A stretch of DNA of 64,000 nucleotides from Orychophragmus violaceus (GCA_030180135.1 CM058232.1:97204630-97268629); one strand, 5' to 3'; counted from the stretch's first letter, positions 1 to 10,112 are shown. The notes: generated from the sequence alone by a model not told the origin. A program made the numbers and translations.

Positions 1-402
1 ATCCTCTTGGTGAAGGTCACTGATTTTCTTCTTCACTTCATACACACGGCTGAGGTTAGAGGCATCACCATATACCTTCTTGAGAGTGTCCCAAAGTGAT
101 TTAGCAGTTTCACAATGAGAGTAAGCTTCAAGGATGGAAGGATCTAGTGAGTTTTGAAGAAAACCCAGAACTAATTGGTCTTCTTGAAACCACCTTGCCA
201 CCTCCTTCTTTGTTACCTCATCTTTCTTCCCCTTTGGATCTTCATTAGGTGGTGTCTTGTCCTCAAGAATGTGCTCCCAAAGTCCTCTTCCACATATTGC
301 AGTTTTAGTGGTTCTAGACCACACAAGATAGTTGTTTCCTTTGAGAATGGTAGGAACAACTACAGGTTTTGAGCCCTCGGTGATAATAACAGAAGGACTC
401 AT
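1..402 (-). CDS. Copia gag polyprotein, N-terminal part (UBN2/DUF4219-like), partial
   Basis: An open minus-strand frame starts with ATG at 402-400 and has no stop before the window edge (134 codons visible). The N-terminus carries the short segment with GNNYLVWSR that is typical of the copia gag N-terminal domain. It is followed by the UBN2 region, with WFQEDQLVLGFLQNSL and the motif SLWDTLKKVYGD. In this family the protein forms the virus-like particle that packages element RNA. No zinc knuckle is visible because the frame leaves the window first. The start is supported by its position about 140 bp downstream of the primer-binding site. The visible part has no frameshift or stop, so this copy may be younger or better preserved than the other elements here. 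Confidence 0.85.
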   Translation of the reverse strand, partial: MSPSVIITEGSKPVVVPTILKGNNYLVWSRTTKTAICGRGLWEHILEDKTPPNEDPKGKKDEVTKKEVARWFQEDQLVLGFLQNSLDPSILEAYSHCETAKSLWDTLKKVYGDASNLSRVYEVKKKISDLHQED

Positions 403-544
403 AGCTTTTAGCTTGAAATTTCGTTTAGGAATTTTGTCGAACACTTGGTGGACGTTTTAAGAAATAGTGAGAAATTGAGAATTTTGAAGAATTTTGAAAG
501 ATGAACAAGAGAGAATCAAAGAGAGTAGTAGAATAAGGATCTTT

Positions 545-556
545 GCTCTGATACCA
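545..556 (-). promoter_or_regulatory. Primer-binding site (initiator Met tRNA) of the copia element
   Basis: On the minus strand the sequence is TGGTATCAGAGC, the standard plant copia primer-binding site. It lies directly inside the LTR end at 557. Confidence 0.85.
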
Positions 557-890
557 TGTTAGATTTAAGAAAGATTTAAGCTTTGAAGATTTAGGTAGAA
601 TAGTTTACTCAAGAGAAGAAGAGAGAATAGTCACAAAAATGACTTAACTATTGATATTTGGTGGCTACACAAGTTATATAGGATGGATACAAGATAATAA
701 CCATAAACCTAATTAGATAGAGGACAAATTAGACATTTTGGCATTTTGGTCCGAAATGAACATGGCAGACTTGTGAAGCAGACTTGTGAAGCAGACTTGT
801 GAAACAGACTTGTGAAGCAGACTTGTGAAGCAGACTTGTGAAGCAGACTTGTAAGCAGACTTGTGAAGCAGACTTCACATTATTGAAACA
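557..890 (-). repeat. 5' LTR of the truncated copia element
   Basis: This 334-bp terminal repeat is bounded by TGTTAG and GAAACA on the plus strand and sits next to the primer-binding site. Its outer part carries a 13-bp tandem repeat (765-876). The outermost 16 bases are read as the last codons and the stop of the neighbouring GDSL gene. The second LTR is outside the window, so the exact ends rest on the TG/CA termini and the primer-binding site only. Confidence 0.75.
765..876. repeat. 13-bp tandem repeat inside the copia LTR
   Basis: About 8.6 head-to-tail copies of GCAGACTTGTGAA are present. Copy four starts with A instead of G, copy seven has lost one base, and the last copy is partial. 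It lies in the U3-side part of the LTR, where enhancer repeats often occur. A regulatory role is inference. Confidence 0.9.
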
Positions 891-3116
891 TACATGATCA
901 ATATAGCCAGCTCCTGAATATTGATAGGAAACGCCACGGTGTGGTCACCAGCAAACGCTTTCTTAGCCATGATGAGATTAACCTTCTCTGTCGGATGAAA
1001 AGCGTCCCAAAACAAATACTGATCTCTGTTAGGACAAGGTGTTTCAAACGGAAGACATGTGATCTGACCTCTGTTCCGTCCTATCCCACAACATCCCTTG
1101 TCCAAAGTAGTAAATCCTTCAAAACCAACACACCAATAATTATCAGCCATGGAGATTAAGAGTTGGTCTTACTTAGCTTATCATTTGTTAATTACCATAA
1201 TTCGCCTGGTTAGCGATGATGTCTTCATACATATGAGCGATATCTAGGTAAATGAATTTAGCATCCGGGAGATTCTGGTTGAGATTAGAGATCATTGCCT
1301 TGACGTTTGTGTTGAAAGGAAGAACAAGTTGGTTCACTTCATCCGAGCATTTACCGTCGGTTCCTTGAGCTAGAATACTCGGAATGCATCCCATTCTTCC
1401 AAGTCCAGCCACTACAAATTTCCGACCACCGAGATTATACAATCTCTGCATTATAAAAATCAAAGAACAACACATTTATGATTAGCTTCTTGATTAATCA
1501 GTACTATTAGTTGTCTTTTGATGTATTACGGTGAGCTGATTGGCGTAGTCTTGAACCAAGAGATCGCTGAACTGTTGGGCGTTGAATTGGTTACGGGTGG
1601 GAAAATTAGGCATCAAGTAATTGTTGAGATAGTCGTTGCTTCCCATTCCAATAAAGAACAAGCTTCGAGCCACCGCGTCTGCAATGGCCACTTCACCACC
1701 GAACTCACTCGCCACCTGATCTAACGTTGTCTCAAAGTTATAAATCTGCTGGTCGAACGGTATTCGCCCCACCTGACCATTGGATCATAAACTCTTTTGA
1801 GTTTACAATGTTTTTAAGAACATATGCTCATCTGATCACCACCATGCATGTTGGCGCTTTAAAAGTATTTGAGTTGATTTTGAATTTATTTTGGTTCATA
1901 TTTTTGTTAATGAAATATGAAAATAAAAGTAGTACTTTTTAAATTCATATTAATTTTTTATTATTTCAATAAATATTTTATTCTTAAATTAAATAAAATT
2001 ACTTTTCAAATACAACGTCCAAGAGATAAGTCCTTCAAGGCGTTAAACACACACAAAAGAAGAATTTTGAGGTAATGTGGTTTTCAAAAGTTCATATTAG
2101 AAAATTAGATATATATATATATATATATATACATATTAGAAAATTGTATGTACTTGTTATAAAATGTATAATACTATTAAATAAATATTTTATTAGATAA
2201 AAGTACTATTTGGATAAGAGAAAAAAACATAAAATAGTACAAAAACATACCTTATCATAAATATAGCACCAAAAAAATAATTGACATTTTTAGCATTATT
2301 TTAATTATAAAGACTTTTATAGCATTATATAGTTTAGGGTTTATGATTAATTATTTAGAGTTTATGGTTTATTATTTAGGGTTTAGAGTTTATTATTTAG
2401 GGTTTATTATTTAAGGTTTAGGGTTAGGGCTAATTTAGTGACAAGACATGTTTTTCTGCTATTTTTATGATTTTTCTTCCTTGGTGCTATATTTGTGACA
2501 AGACATGTTTTTGTGCCTTTTTGCGATTTGCGAGATGGATAACTTACATGATTACTTCTTAGTTCTTACAACAAAAAGTAAAAAGTTGCATGCAACTTAC
2601 AAAGTTTCCTCCGGTGTCAGGAAGAATACCCGCAGCTGCGGAAGCATAGTTGACACCTCGAAGCACTTGATCTCCGGTAGCTTCTGAGTACGCCGGAATC
2701 AATGGTAACCCCAAGAGTTGAGCTATATGATAAGTGATTTTAAACCTTTATTATTTGGACCATTTTTCCAGATTAGGAGGAAAAGAATCAACTTACAGTT
2801 ATTATATATGCAGACATGCAGTAGATAACGTACCAATCCCATCGACCATGGTTAAGCCGTTGCAGAACCGACCGGTCGGACCGCCATTGAAATCGATGCC
2901 ATAAGGGAAGTAATTTGCTTTAGCAAAGGAAGGGATGTTATTGTTGTTCCCATTGTCTATGAGAGAGTCACCAAAGACAAACAGTGCCGGCACAATGCCA
3001 TCACTGCCGTCTTGTTCCTCAACCACAACTAGTTGGCCGGAGACTCCATGCAGAAGTTGGAGAACCACCGTGAGAAGAGCTGGGAAGTAGTAAGGTCGCA
3101 GGAAGTGGAAAGTCAT
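875..3116 (-). CDS. GDSL-type esterase/lipase, five exons, 3' end fused to a copia LTR
   Basis: The exons on the minus strand are 3116-2834, 2722-2601, 1772-1530, 1445-1196 and 1116-875. All introns are GT-AG and the phases join to 380 codons, the usual length for plant GDSL lipases. The N-terminus is a signal peptide ending near VSG. Block I reads FVFGDSLIDNG with the catalytic Ser. Block III carries GSNDYLNNY, and block V carries DAFHPTE with the catalytic Asp and His. The product is expected to be a secreted serine esterase acting on lipid or cutin-like esters; the substrate is unknown. From memory the closest Arabidopsis gene is At1g71691, next to AGL12, as here. The coding frame runs past the expected end (ELAIL) through 891 into the LTR, which supplies the last residues and the TGA at 877-875. 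Confidence 0.9.
2108..2132. repeat. (AT)n microsatellite in GDSL intron 2
   Basis: This is an uninterrupted AT dinucleotide run of about 24 bp within the large second intron (2600-1773). Confidence 0.9.
2231..2522. mobile_element. TIR element (MITE/MULE-like) in GDSL intron 2 with telomere-like interior
   Basis: The two ends are inverted copies over roughly 45-60 bp. The left end carries CAAAAACAT, then AAATATAGCACCAA. The right end, read in reverse complement, carries CAAAAACATG, then AAATATAGCACCAAGG. The interior (about 2330-2432) is a run of TTTAGGGTTTA-like units with variants, resembling the plant telomere repeat. Similar arrangements are common in Brassicaceae mobile-element families. 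No clear target duplication was found, so the exact ends and the superfamily are uncertain. Confidence 0.65.
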
Positions 3117-3202
3117 ATTGTGAAGTTGTTGACTTTGAGAGGTGGAAGTTAAATTTCTAGGGTTGAGTATTGGGTGAACGGAAATAGAATTTAAGTAAGA
3201 GA

Positions 3203-3208
3203 TTTATA
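3203..3208 (-). promoter_or_regulatory. Probable TATA box of the GDSL gene
   Basis: TATAAA on the minus strand lies about 90 bp upstream of the GDSL start codon, a normal plant spacing for a short 5' UTR. Confidence 0.55.
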
Positions 3209-4151
3209 GAGGGAGAGAGGGGTTTGGTGAAAAGTAGTAAATGTGTGTACCCGTCTTCTTCCACAATATGTGAGTTATGGTATACATGTAATGTTTCTTC
3301 TTGCATGTCTATGAAATCGTTATACGAACATTTTAAAGATATACACTATACGCATGTTTCGAAGTGAATGATTTACATATGTTGATATATATACAATTTT
3401 TTATATTATAAATGTTAGTTTTAGACCAGTGAAAATGGTGAGAAGTATGGACATTGATTGGAAAATTGTAGAGTAACACAATTCTATAAGATTTTTCTCA
3501 GTCATACAAATTTGTGGAATAGAAAAAAACGCAAAAACTTATTTTTACTTTAAAAAATACCAAAGAAAACTAGTTAAATAAAAAAGAAAAGTTTATATAA
3601 ACTATTTATGTAATATTTTTCTTCCATTATTACACAAAATTTATATAATTGCACAAAACTTATTTTGTAATTTTTATTTATCAAACCGTATAATATTTTT
3701 GCAACTTAATTTTATTGTCCACCATTCCACAATTACTCAGTAGTGGATTTTCTCAATGACTTTGAAGCTTTCAAAGTCATACAATCGTAAAATAGCAATT
3801 ATGTCGAAGAAGCTAGCATAAAAAGCAACAAATAAGCCTCTTCAAATTCAAAATTATGGTTGTACTTGTATGTTTTAACATCTTGATTCTTGGTCTATTA
3901 AATTTAGGGTTGCTTTTAAAGTTTGACTTCTCAGATTGTGTGATGAAAGGATATAAACGTGGTACCCAATTAATGGTAGTCGTTTTTTGTTGTTGCCATA
4001 ATTGGTAGGCCAATCGTATGTTTACCTACTTTAAAAGTTTCTTCATCTGTACATTTGTTTCCAATTTCATGACATTATCAGTTTTGGAATCAAGTCAAAT
4101 AAATTTGGAGACTTTTCATAGATAACAATGTAAATACACTGAAAAAGAGAC
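3209..4151. other. Upstream region of the GDSL gene, no coding feature
   Basis: This is AT-rich intergenic DNA. It holds the GDSL promoter on its left side and ends at the target duplication of the copia element. I see no supported gene, tRNA or repeat in it. Confidence 0.6.
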
Positions 4152-4156
4152 TAGGT

Positions 4157-4388
4157 TATTAGATGTAAATAGCCGTTGGGATATATTCGGTTATATTGGT
4201 TTAGGTTAATACTTGGTTTAGTATGACTGGGTTTCCTTTTGCTTAATCATACGCATATATATGAACAATTGTATGTTACAGTTTAATTAAGAAAGATAAT
4301 AAACATTTTCAATCTTCATCTTCTCCATTTACTCTCTTGATCCTGTGAGCTCAGATTCTGTTTCCATGTCGAAGATTCATAGTTAATA
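4157..4388 (+). repeat. 5' LTR of the copia element
   Basis: 232 bp, starting TATTAGATG and ending TAGTTAATA, directly followed by the primer-binding site. It differs from the 3' LTR by two C/T changes. Confidence 0.95.
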
Positions 4389-4400
4389 TGGTATCAGAGC
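4389..4400 (+). promoter_or_regulatory. Primer-binding site (initiator Met tRNA)
   Basis: TGGTATCAGAGC begins immediately after the 5' LTR, as expected for priming of minus-strand DNA synthesis in plant copia elements. Confidence 0.95.
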
Positions 4401-4629
4401 TTACAAATTGAGCTTCCGCAACACTATGAGTTCTTCGATTCCTCTTTTTCTGCGTTTTTCGCAATCTTTGTTCGTCGCAATTTGGGAATTTCTTCTCGCG
4501 ATTTTCTTTTGTTTTTCCATTCTTCTTCTTCGATTTTCTCTTTGATTTCTCTTATGAGTACGATTTCATCTTCATTTCTTTGAATCGTATCTCGTTCTTT
4601 TTCTTTTCTTGTTCAATTTCAAAAGAATC

Positions 4630-5841
4630 ATGAGTACCGAAAGCAACACATGAACCTTGGATACTTCTCGTTACAGTGTTGATCAGTATGAGAATCCTTA
4701 CCATCTCCATGCGAACGATCATGCTGGACTTGTTCTCGTTTCGGATCGACTTACGACTGCATCCGATTTTCATTCTTGGCGGAGATCGATTCGGATGGCT
4801 TTGAATGTCCGCAACAAGCTAGGATTCATCGATGGTACGATACCTAAACCTATCCCTACTCATAAAGACTATGGTGCTTGGTCTCGATGTAACGATATAG
4901 TCGCTACTTGGTTAATGAACTCTGTATCTAAGAAGATTGGGCAGAGTCTTTTGTTCATTGCTACTGCTGAAGGAATCTGGAAAAATCTGTTAACTAGATT
5001 CAAACAGGCTGATGCACCTAGGATATATGATATTGAACAGAGGCTTAGCAAGATTGAACAGGGAGCTTTAGATGTATCTACCTATTATACTGAGCTGATT
5101 ACACTCTGGGAAGAATATCAGAACTATGTGGAGATTCCTGTTTGTACATGTGGTAAGTGCGAGTGTGATGCTGCTGCTTTGTGGGAGACATTGCAGCATA
5201 GGAGTCGTGTAACTAAATTCCTGATGGGTCTTAATGAGTCCTATGAACAGATACGTCGTCATATCTTGATGTTGAAGCTGATTCCGACTATTGAAGAAGC
5301 TTACAATATGGTGACACAGGATGAGAGACAAAGATCTCTTAAACCTTCTGCTAAAGTCGATAGTGTTGCTTTTCAAGCCACTACTCCTGTTTCACAGACT
5401 GCGTCAGTTCCACAAATGGATGCTACTTCATATGTTCCAGCTTATAACACAATGAAGCTTGCACAGAAACCAGTTTGTACACATTGTGGGAAGACAGGAC
5501 ATACGGTTCAAAAATGTTTTAAGCTTCATGGATATCCACCAGGCTATAAGACTCATGCTCCTTCCTCTGGTTATAAACCTTCTTTCCAACCAAGGATGCA
5601 ACAGTCGACACCAAGAATGGTCTATCCAACATCCACACAACAGGCAAATGCTATTGCCAATGTCTACTCTGACTATCATCCTTCGCAGTATATGCAGTAT
5701 CCATCTCCGGTTCTTCCTTACCCTCAGATTATGGCTCCAACCATTACCACAAGTGGGAATAATATCACTCTCTCAGACTTTACTCCACAACAGATTCAGA
5801 CTCTGATAGCTCAATTCAATTCTCAAGTTCGAGTTTATTAA
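4630..5841 (+). pseudogene. Copia gag with premature stop and interrupted 3' end
   Basis: The natural start appears to be ATG at 4630. The eighth codon (4651-4653) is TGA, after which the frame stays open to 5841. The protein has the copia gag N-terminal domain (SDFHSWRRSIRMALNVRNK region), a UBN2 domain with YDIEQRLSKIEQG, a Cys-rich linker, and a CX2CX4HX4C zinc knuckle (CTHCGKTGHTVQKC, about 5479-5520) for RNA binding. The last codons and the TAA are created by the TRIM insertion at 5836. A shorter product could start downstream of the TGA, but no strong in-frame ATG precedes the first domain, so the copy is probably non-functional. Confidence 0.88.
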
Positions 5842-6175
5842 CTATCCCACATCGGTTGGGTATAGGGTCCTTGGGCAATATATAAGTGTGTGGCAATCCT
5901 CCACTCTTGAGCTAGCTTTTGGGTGTGAGTTAGGCCCATACTAATATGGTATCAGAGCCAGGTTAAGCCCAACAGATGATTTCCCACAAAAACACTACCT
6001 ATGTAGTTTGTATAAGTGGCCCATCTTGTTGAGGTATGTTCAAGATGTTGGGCTTTCTCACCCACATCTTGAGAGGGGCTATTAACTATCCCACATCGGT
6101 TGGGTATAGGGTCCTTGGGCAATATATAAGTGTGTGGCAATCCTCCACTCTTGAGCTAGCTTTTGGGTGTGAGTT
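5836..6175 (+). mobile_element. TRIM (miniature LTR retrotransposon) inserted between gag and pol
   Basis: Two direct repeats (5836-5931 and 6080-6175) are identical over 96 bp. Inside them are a Met-tRNA primer-binding site (TGGTATCAGAGCC, 5947-5959), a non-coding core, and a polypurine tract (GAGAGGGG, 6071-6078). The full LTR is best read as 5836-5946 (111 bp, TATTAAC...ACTAATA). The right copy lacks its last 20 bp. GAGTT lies directly before the element (5831-5835) and at its right end (6171-6175), the likely target duplication. No protein is encoded. This is the TRIM pattern: tiny, structurally complete, and dependent on proteins from other elements. Confidence 0.9.
5844..5886 (+). promoter_or_regulatory. 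snRNA-type USE plus TATA box in the TRIM LTR
   Basis: ATCCCACATCG (5844-5854) matches the plant snRNA upstream sequence element RTCCCACATCG exactly. TATATAAG follows at 5879-5886, leaving 24 nt between them. The same pair recurs in the right LTR (6088-6130). In plant snRNA genes the USE-TATA distance decides polymerase choice, and about 24 nt is the Pol III-type spacing. Use by this element is inference. Confidence 0.6.
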
Positions 6176-9100
6176 CTGCAACAATCACAGATAAAGGAGT
6201 CATGGCTTCTACATCATCATCTGGTAACATTCTTTTTCCTTCTAATAGCCTTAAATACCAGAATGACATGTTAACCTTTCATAATCTTTGTCTTTCTACT
6301 ATCCATTCTTTTCTACCTTCTGATGCTTGGATAATTGACAGTGGTGCTTCTAGCCATGTCTGTTCTGACATTACCATGTTTTCAGAAGTAACTCTTGTAT
6401 CTAGTGTGACGGTGTCTCTTCCTAATGGCACTAAGGTTCCCATCACACACACTGGCACAGTTCCCATCACATCCACATTAACATTGCATCATGTTTTGCT
6501 TGTTCCAGATTTTCATTTTAACTTGATCAGTGTCAGTTGCTTGTTGAAAACATCTTTATGTGCAGCTCATTTCTTTCCATTTGTTTGCTTGATTCAGGAA
6601 CTTTCTCGGGGATTGATGATTGGGAAGGGTAACCTTTTCCACAATCTATACATCCTAGAGACTGCTCCCTCATCATCATCTAATCATACTGCACTTTTCT
6701 GTGGATCATTGGTGGAAACACACACTCTTTGGCATCACCGCTTAGGCCATCCTTCTCATAATGTTTTACAAAAACTTGTTCCTGTGTTACCTAGTTTGAA
6801 GTTTGTATCTTCTCATGAACATCACTGCTCTGTTTGTCCTTTAGCTAAACAAAAGAGATTGGCATTTGTTTCCAATAATACTTTGTTCCAGAACCATTTG
6901 ATCTTGTCCATCTAGATATTTGGGGTCCGTTTAGTACTGAGTCTGTTGAGGGTTATCGTTACTTCTTTACCTTAGTAGATGACTGTACTCGTACTACTTG
7001 GGTTTACATGCTTCGTAATAAAAGTGATGTTTCAACCATTTTCCCAGCTTTCATTACTCTTGTTCATACTCAATATAGTAAACAGATAAAAGCAATCCGT
7101 TCTGATAATGCCCCTGAATTAGCTTTCACATCTCTCTTGCAAGAACATGGTATTTTTCATTACTTTGCTTGTGCTTATACTCCTCAGCAGAATTATGTTG
7201 TCGAACGTAAGCATCAACATCTTTTAAATGTGGCTCGTTCATTACTTTTTCAATCAAATGTACCATTACAATACTGGAGTGATTGTGTTTTGACAGCTGT
7301 TTTCTTGATTAACAGATTGCCATCTCCTCTTCTAGGGTATAAGTCTCCTTATGAATTGCTCTTAGGTAAGTCTCCTGATTATACTTCTTTGAGAACATTT
7401 GGATGCTTATGCTATGTTTCTACTCTTTCCAAAGATAGACACAAATTTACAGAACGTGCTCGTCCTTGTGTTTTACTTGGGTTTCCTTCGGGTTATAAAG
7501 GATATAAAGTTTTGGACTTAGAGTCTCATTCTATTCAGATTTCTCGCAATGTTACATTTCAAGAAAATACATTTCCTTTCAAAACCAGTCATTTGGTTTC
7601 TAAAGCAGTTGATATGTTTCCAAATTCGATTTTACCCTTGCCTGCTCCATTACATTTTGTTGATTAAATGCCTTTATCTCCGCCATCTTTAGCATCTCAT
7701 GAGCATTGCATATCATCTCATTCTAGTCCATCACATCCCACTACACACCTTGGTGCTACACCTATACTTCAGACACCCGTTACACCAGTTCCAACAGATA
7801 CAGAAGTTGTTTCTGATCATATTGGGAGACCAAGAAGGACGGTTAAGGTACCAAGTTATTTGTCTGAGTATCACTGCTCCTTAATTCCTTCTACTACACT
7901 CCCTTTACCTCATTCCTCACCTACTGATTCATCAGTTTCTTTTACTACTCCCTACCCTCTTTCTTCTGTCATTTCCTATGACCTTTTCCATCCCATTTTT
8001 CAAACTTCAACACTCTCTTATTCCCTAGAAACTGAGCCAAAGAATTTTAAACAAGCCATGGCTTCTTCTAACTGGACAAAGGCTGTGGATATGGAATTTG
8101 AGGCTTTGGAACAGAATGGGACTTGGGATATTGAATCTTTACCTGCAGGAAAGAATGTTGTTGGTTGTAAATGGGTCTTTACCATTAAATACAACTCAGA
8201 TGGTTCAGTTGAACGTTATAAGGCTCGCTTAGTAGCTCAGGGTTTTACGCAACAAGAAGGTGTAGATTACTTGGATACTTTTTCCCCTGTTGCCAAGCTC
8301 ACCTGTGTTAAACTCCTTCTAGCTCTTGCTGCAGCTAAAGGTTGGCATCTTATCCAAATGGATGTTTCCAATGCTTTCTTACACGGCGACTTGGATGAGG
8401 AAATATTCATGAGTTTACCACAGGGTTACACTCCTCCATTGGGTACTACTTTGCCTTCTAATCCGGTTTGTCGGTTGAAGAAATCCCTCTATGGCTTAAA
8501 ACAGGCTAGTAGACAGTGGTACAAACGTTTCTCTTCAGTATTGTTGGGAGCAAACTTTATTCAGTCACCAGCCGACAACACATTATTCATTCAGGCTACT
8601 TCTCAATCCTTCCTTGCTGTTTTAGTTTATGTCGATGATATCTTAATAGCAAGTGATGATATGGATGTTGTTGCAAATCTCCAAAAGCTTCTCCATTCTG
8701 AGTTCAAGATCAAGGATTTGGGCCAGGCTAGATTCTTTCTTGGTCTAGAGATTGCACGGTCTTCTACTGGTATCTCCGTTTCACAGAGGAAGTATGCACT
8801 AAACTTGTTAGAGGATTCAGGTTTATTGGGCTGTAAGCCAAGCTCTATTCCAATGGATCCTACTCTCCATCTCACCAAGGATCTTGGAACTCCTCTGTCT
8901 CAACCTAAACAATACCGTGAGTTGATAGGACGTCTCTTGTATCTTTGTATCACACGTCCTGATATTACCTTTGCTGTACATCAGCTTAGTCAGTTCCTTT
9001 CTCAGCCTACTGACATCCACCTACAGGCAGCTCATAAAGTTCTACGTTATATCAAGAATAACCCAGGTCAGGGTTTGATGTACTCCTCAGATTCTGAGCT

Positions 9101-9602
9101 ATGTTTGAATGGGTTTGCTGATGCAGATTGGGCTACTTGTAAGGAGACTCGCCGCTCAATCACAGGTTTTTGTGTCTACTTGGGCACTTCTTTGATCTCC
9201 TGGAAGTCCAAGAAACAAGCGGTTGTCAGTAGAAGTAGTACTGAGGCAGAATATAGGAGCTTAGCTTTAGCAACATGTGAGCTGATATGGTTACGCCAGT
9301 TGCTTCATGATCTTCATGTTGATGTTGTCTCCACTTCCAAGCTCTTCTGTGATAACAAATCCGCTATCTACATTGCTACAAATCCGGTTTTTCACGAGAG
9401 AACGAAGCACATTGAAATAGATTGCCATACGGTTCGAGATCAACTCAAGGCTGGTAATCTTATATGTCTTCATGTTCCAACTGGTAGTCAGCTAGCGGAT
9501 ATCTTAACCAAGCCATTACAACCGGGTCTATTTCATTCTTTTCTCAACCGCATGTCCTTGTCAAGTCTTTATCTTCCTCATGTACCAAAGCTAAAGACTT
9601 GA
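6176..9602 (+). pseudogene. Copia pol: protease, integrase, reverse transcriptase, RNase H (disrupted)
   Basis: The protease active site DSGASSHVC is at about 6338-6364. The GAG-pre-integrase zinc region has LWHHRLGHPS and a CX2C pair (HHCSVCPLAK, about 6820-6850). A single-base loss near 6893-6895 ends this frame at 6913-6915. The integrase core continues in the next frame with HLDIWGPF, VDDCTRTTWVY, IRSDNAPE and a catalytic-region Glu in VVERKHQH. A TAA at 7665-7667 separates integrase from RT. The RT has WVFTIKYN, VARLVAQGF-like residues, QMDVSNAFLHG and the YVDD catalytic box (8628-8639). RNase H follows, with DADWA and SSTEAEYRSLA. The long final frame (7668-9602) is otherwise intact. 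The breaks mean no full polyprotein could be made from this copy. Confidence 0.93.
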
Positions 9603-9610
9603 GGGGGGTA
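9602..9610 (+). other. Polypurine tract of the copia element
   Basis: AGGGGGGTA directly precedes the 3' LTR and overlaps the end of pol. It is the expected primer for plus-strand synthesis. Confidence 0.85.
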
Positions 9611-9842
9611 TATTAGATGTAAATAGCCGTTGGGATATATTCGGTTATATTGGTTTAGGTTAATACTTGGTTTAGTATGATTGGGTTTCCTTTTGCTTAA
9701 TCATACGCATATATATGAACAATTGTATGTTACAGTTTAATTAAGAAAGATAATAAACATTTTTAATCTTCATCTTCTCCATTTACTCTCTTGATCCTGT
9801 GAGCTCAGATTCTGTTTCCATGTCGAAGATTCATAGTTAATA
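9611..9842 (+). repeat. 3' LTR of the copia element
   Basis: 232 bp, a direct copy of 4157-4388 with two transitions, followed by the target duplication TAGGT (9843-9847). Confidence 0.95.
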
Positions 9843-10112
9843 TAGGTATCCTCAATTAGTTAAACCCAAACCATATAATCCATAACTTCCAAACATAGAT
9901 AGAAAGAGTTTTAAATACACACCACACATATAGTCGTTTCATTGCTCACACCAACAAAATAAAAACAAGACGAAACAAATTACAAATAGATTTTCAACAG
10001 CCTAGCAAAGTTCCACATGCTTTATCATAATTATGTGTGATTTAACAACACTAGTTATACTTACCAAGATTATTTGAATTCGTAAGAACATAGTCTTCAA
10101 ATATCCTATGGT

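Larger units (their letters stand above)
1..890 (-). mobile_element. Ty1/copia LTR retrotransposon, 5' end only, truncated by the window edge
   Basis: Read on the minus strand, the order is 5' LTR (890-557), a primer-binding site matching the 3' end of initiator Met tRNA (556-545), an untranslated leader, and a gag reading frame starting at 402 and running off the window at 1. The LTR ends in TG/CA on the plus strand (TGTTAG...GAAACA). The five bases after it (TACAT, 891-895) are the expected target-site duplication, but the partner copy lies outside the window. The element abuts and slightly overlaps the 3' end of the GDSL lipase gene. Confidence 0.85.
4152..9847 (+). mobile_element. Complete Ty1/copia retrotransposon with nested TRIM; defective
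   Basis: The element body is 4157-9842, flanked by the direct 5-bp duplication TAGGT (4152-4156 and 9843-9847). Both LTRs are 232 bp and differ at two positions by my alignment. It has a Met-tRNA primer-binding site, gag, protease/integrase, reverse transcriptase/RNase H, and a G-rich polypurine tract. The order protease, integrase, RT, RNase H defines copia. It inserted between the 3' end of AGL12 and the GDSL promoter, about 1 kb upstream of the GDSL start. The LTR termini are TATTA and TTAATA, that is TA...TA instead of TG...CA. Coding breaks are an early stop in gag, the TRIM insertion, a frameshift in integrase and a stop before the RT. Confidence 0.95.

Noticed and set aside
765..876. 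CRISPR-like array
   Set aside because: Repeats are direct and contiguous without spacers, and this is a plant genome.
2330..2432. Telomere-like TTTAGGG repeats as a true interstitial telomere
   Set aside because: The units are irregular and lie between the inverted ends of a small transposon in an intron, so mobile-element origin is simpler.
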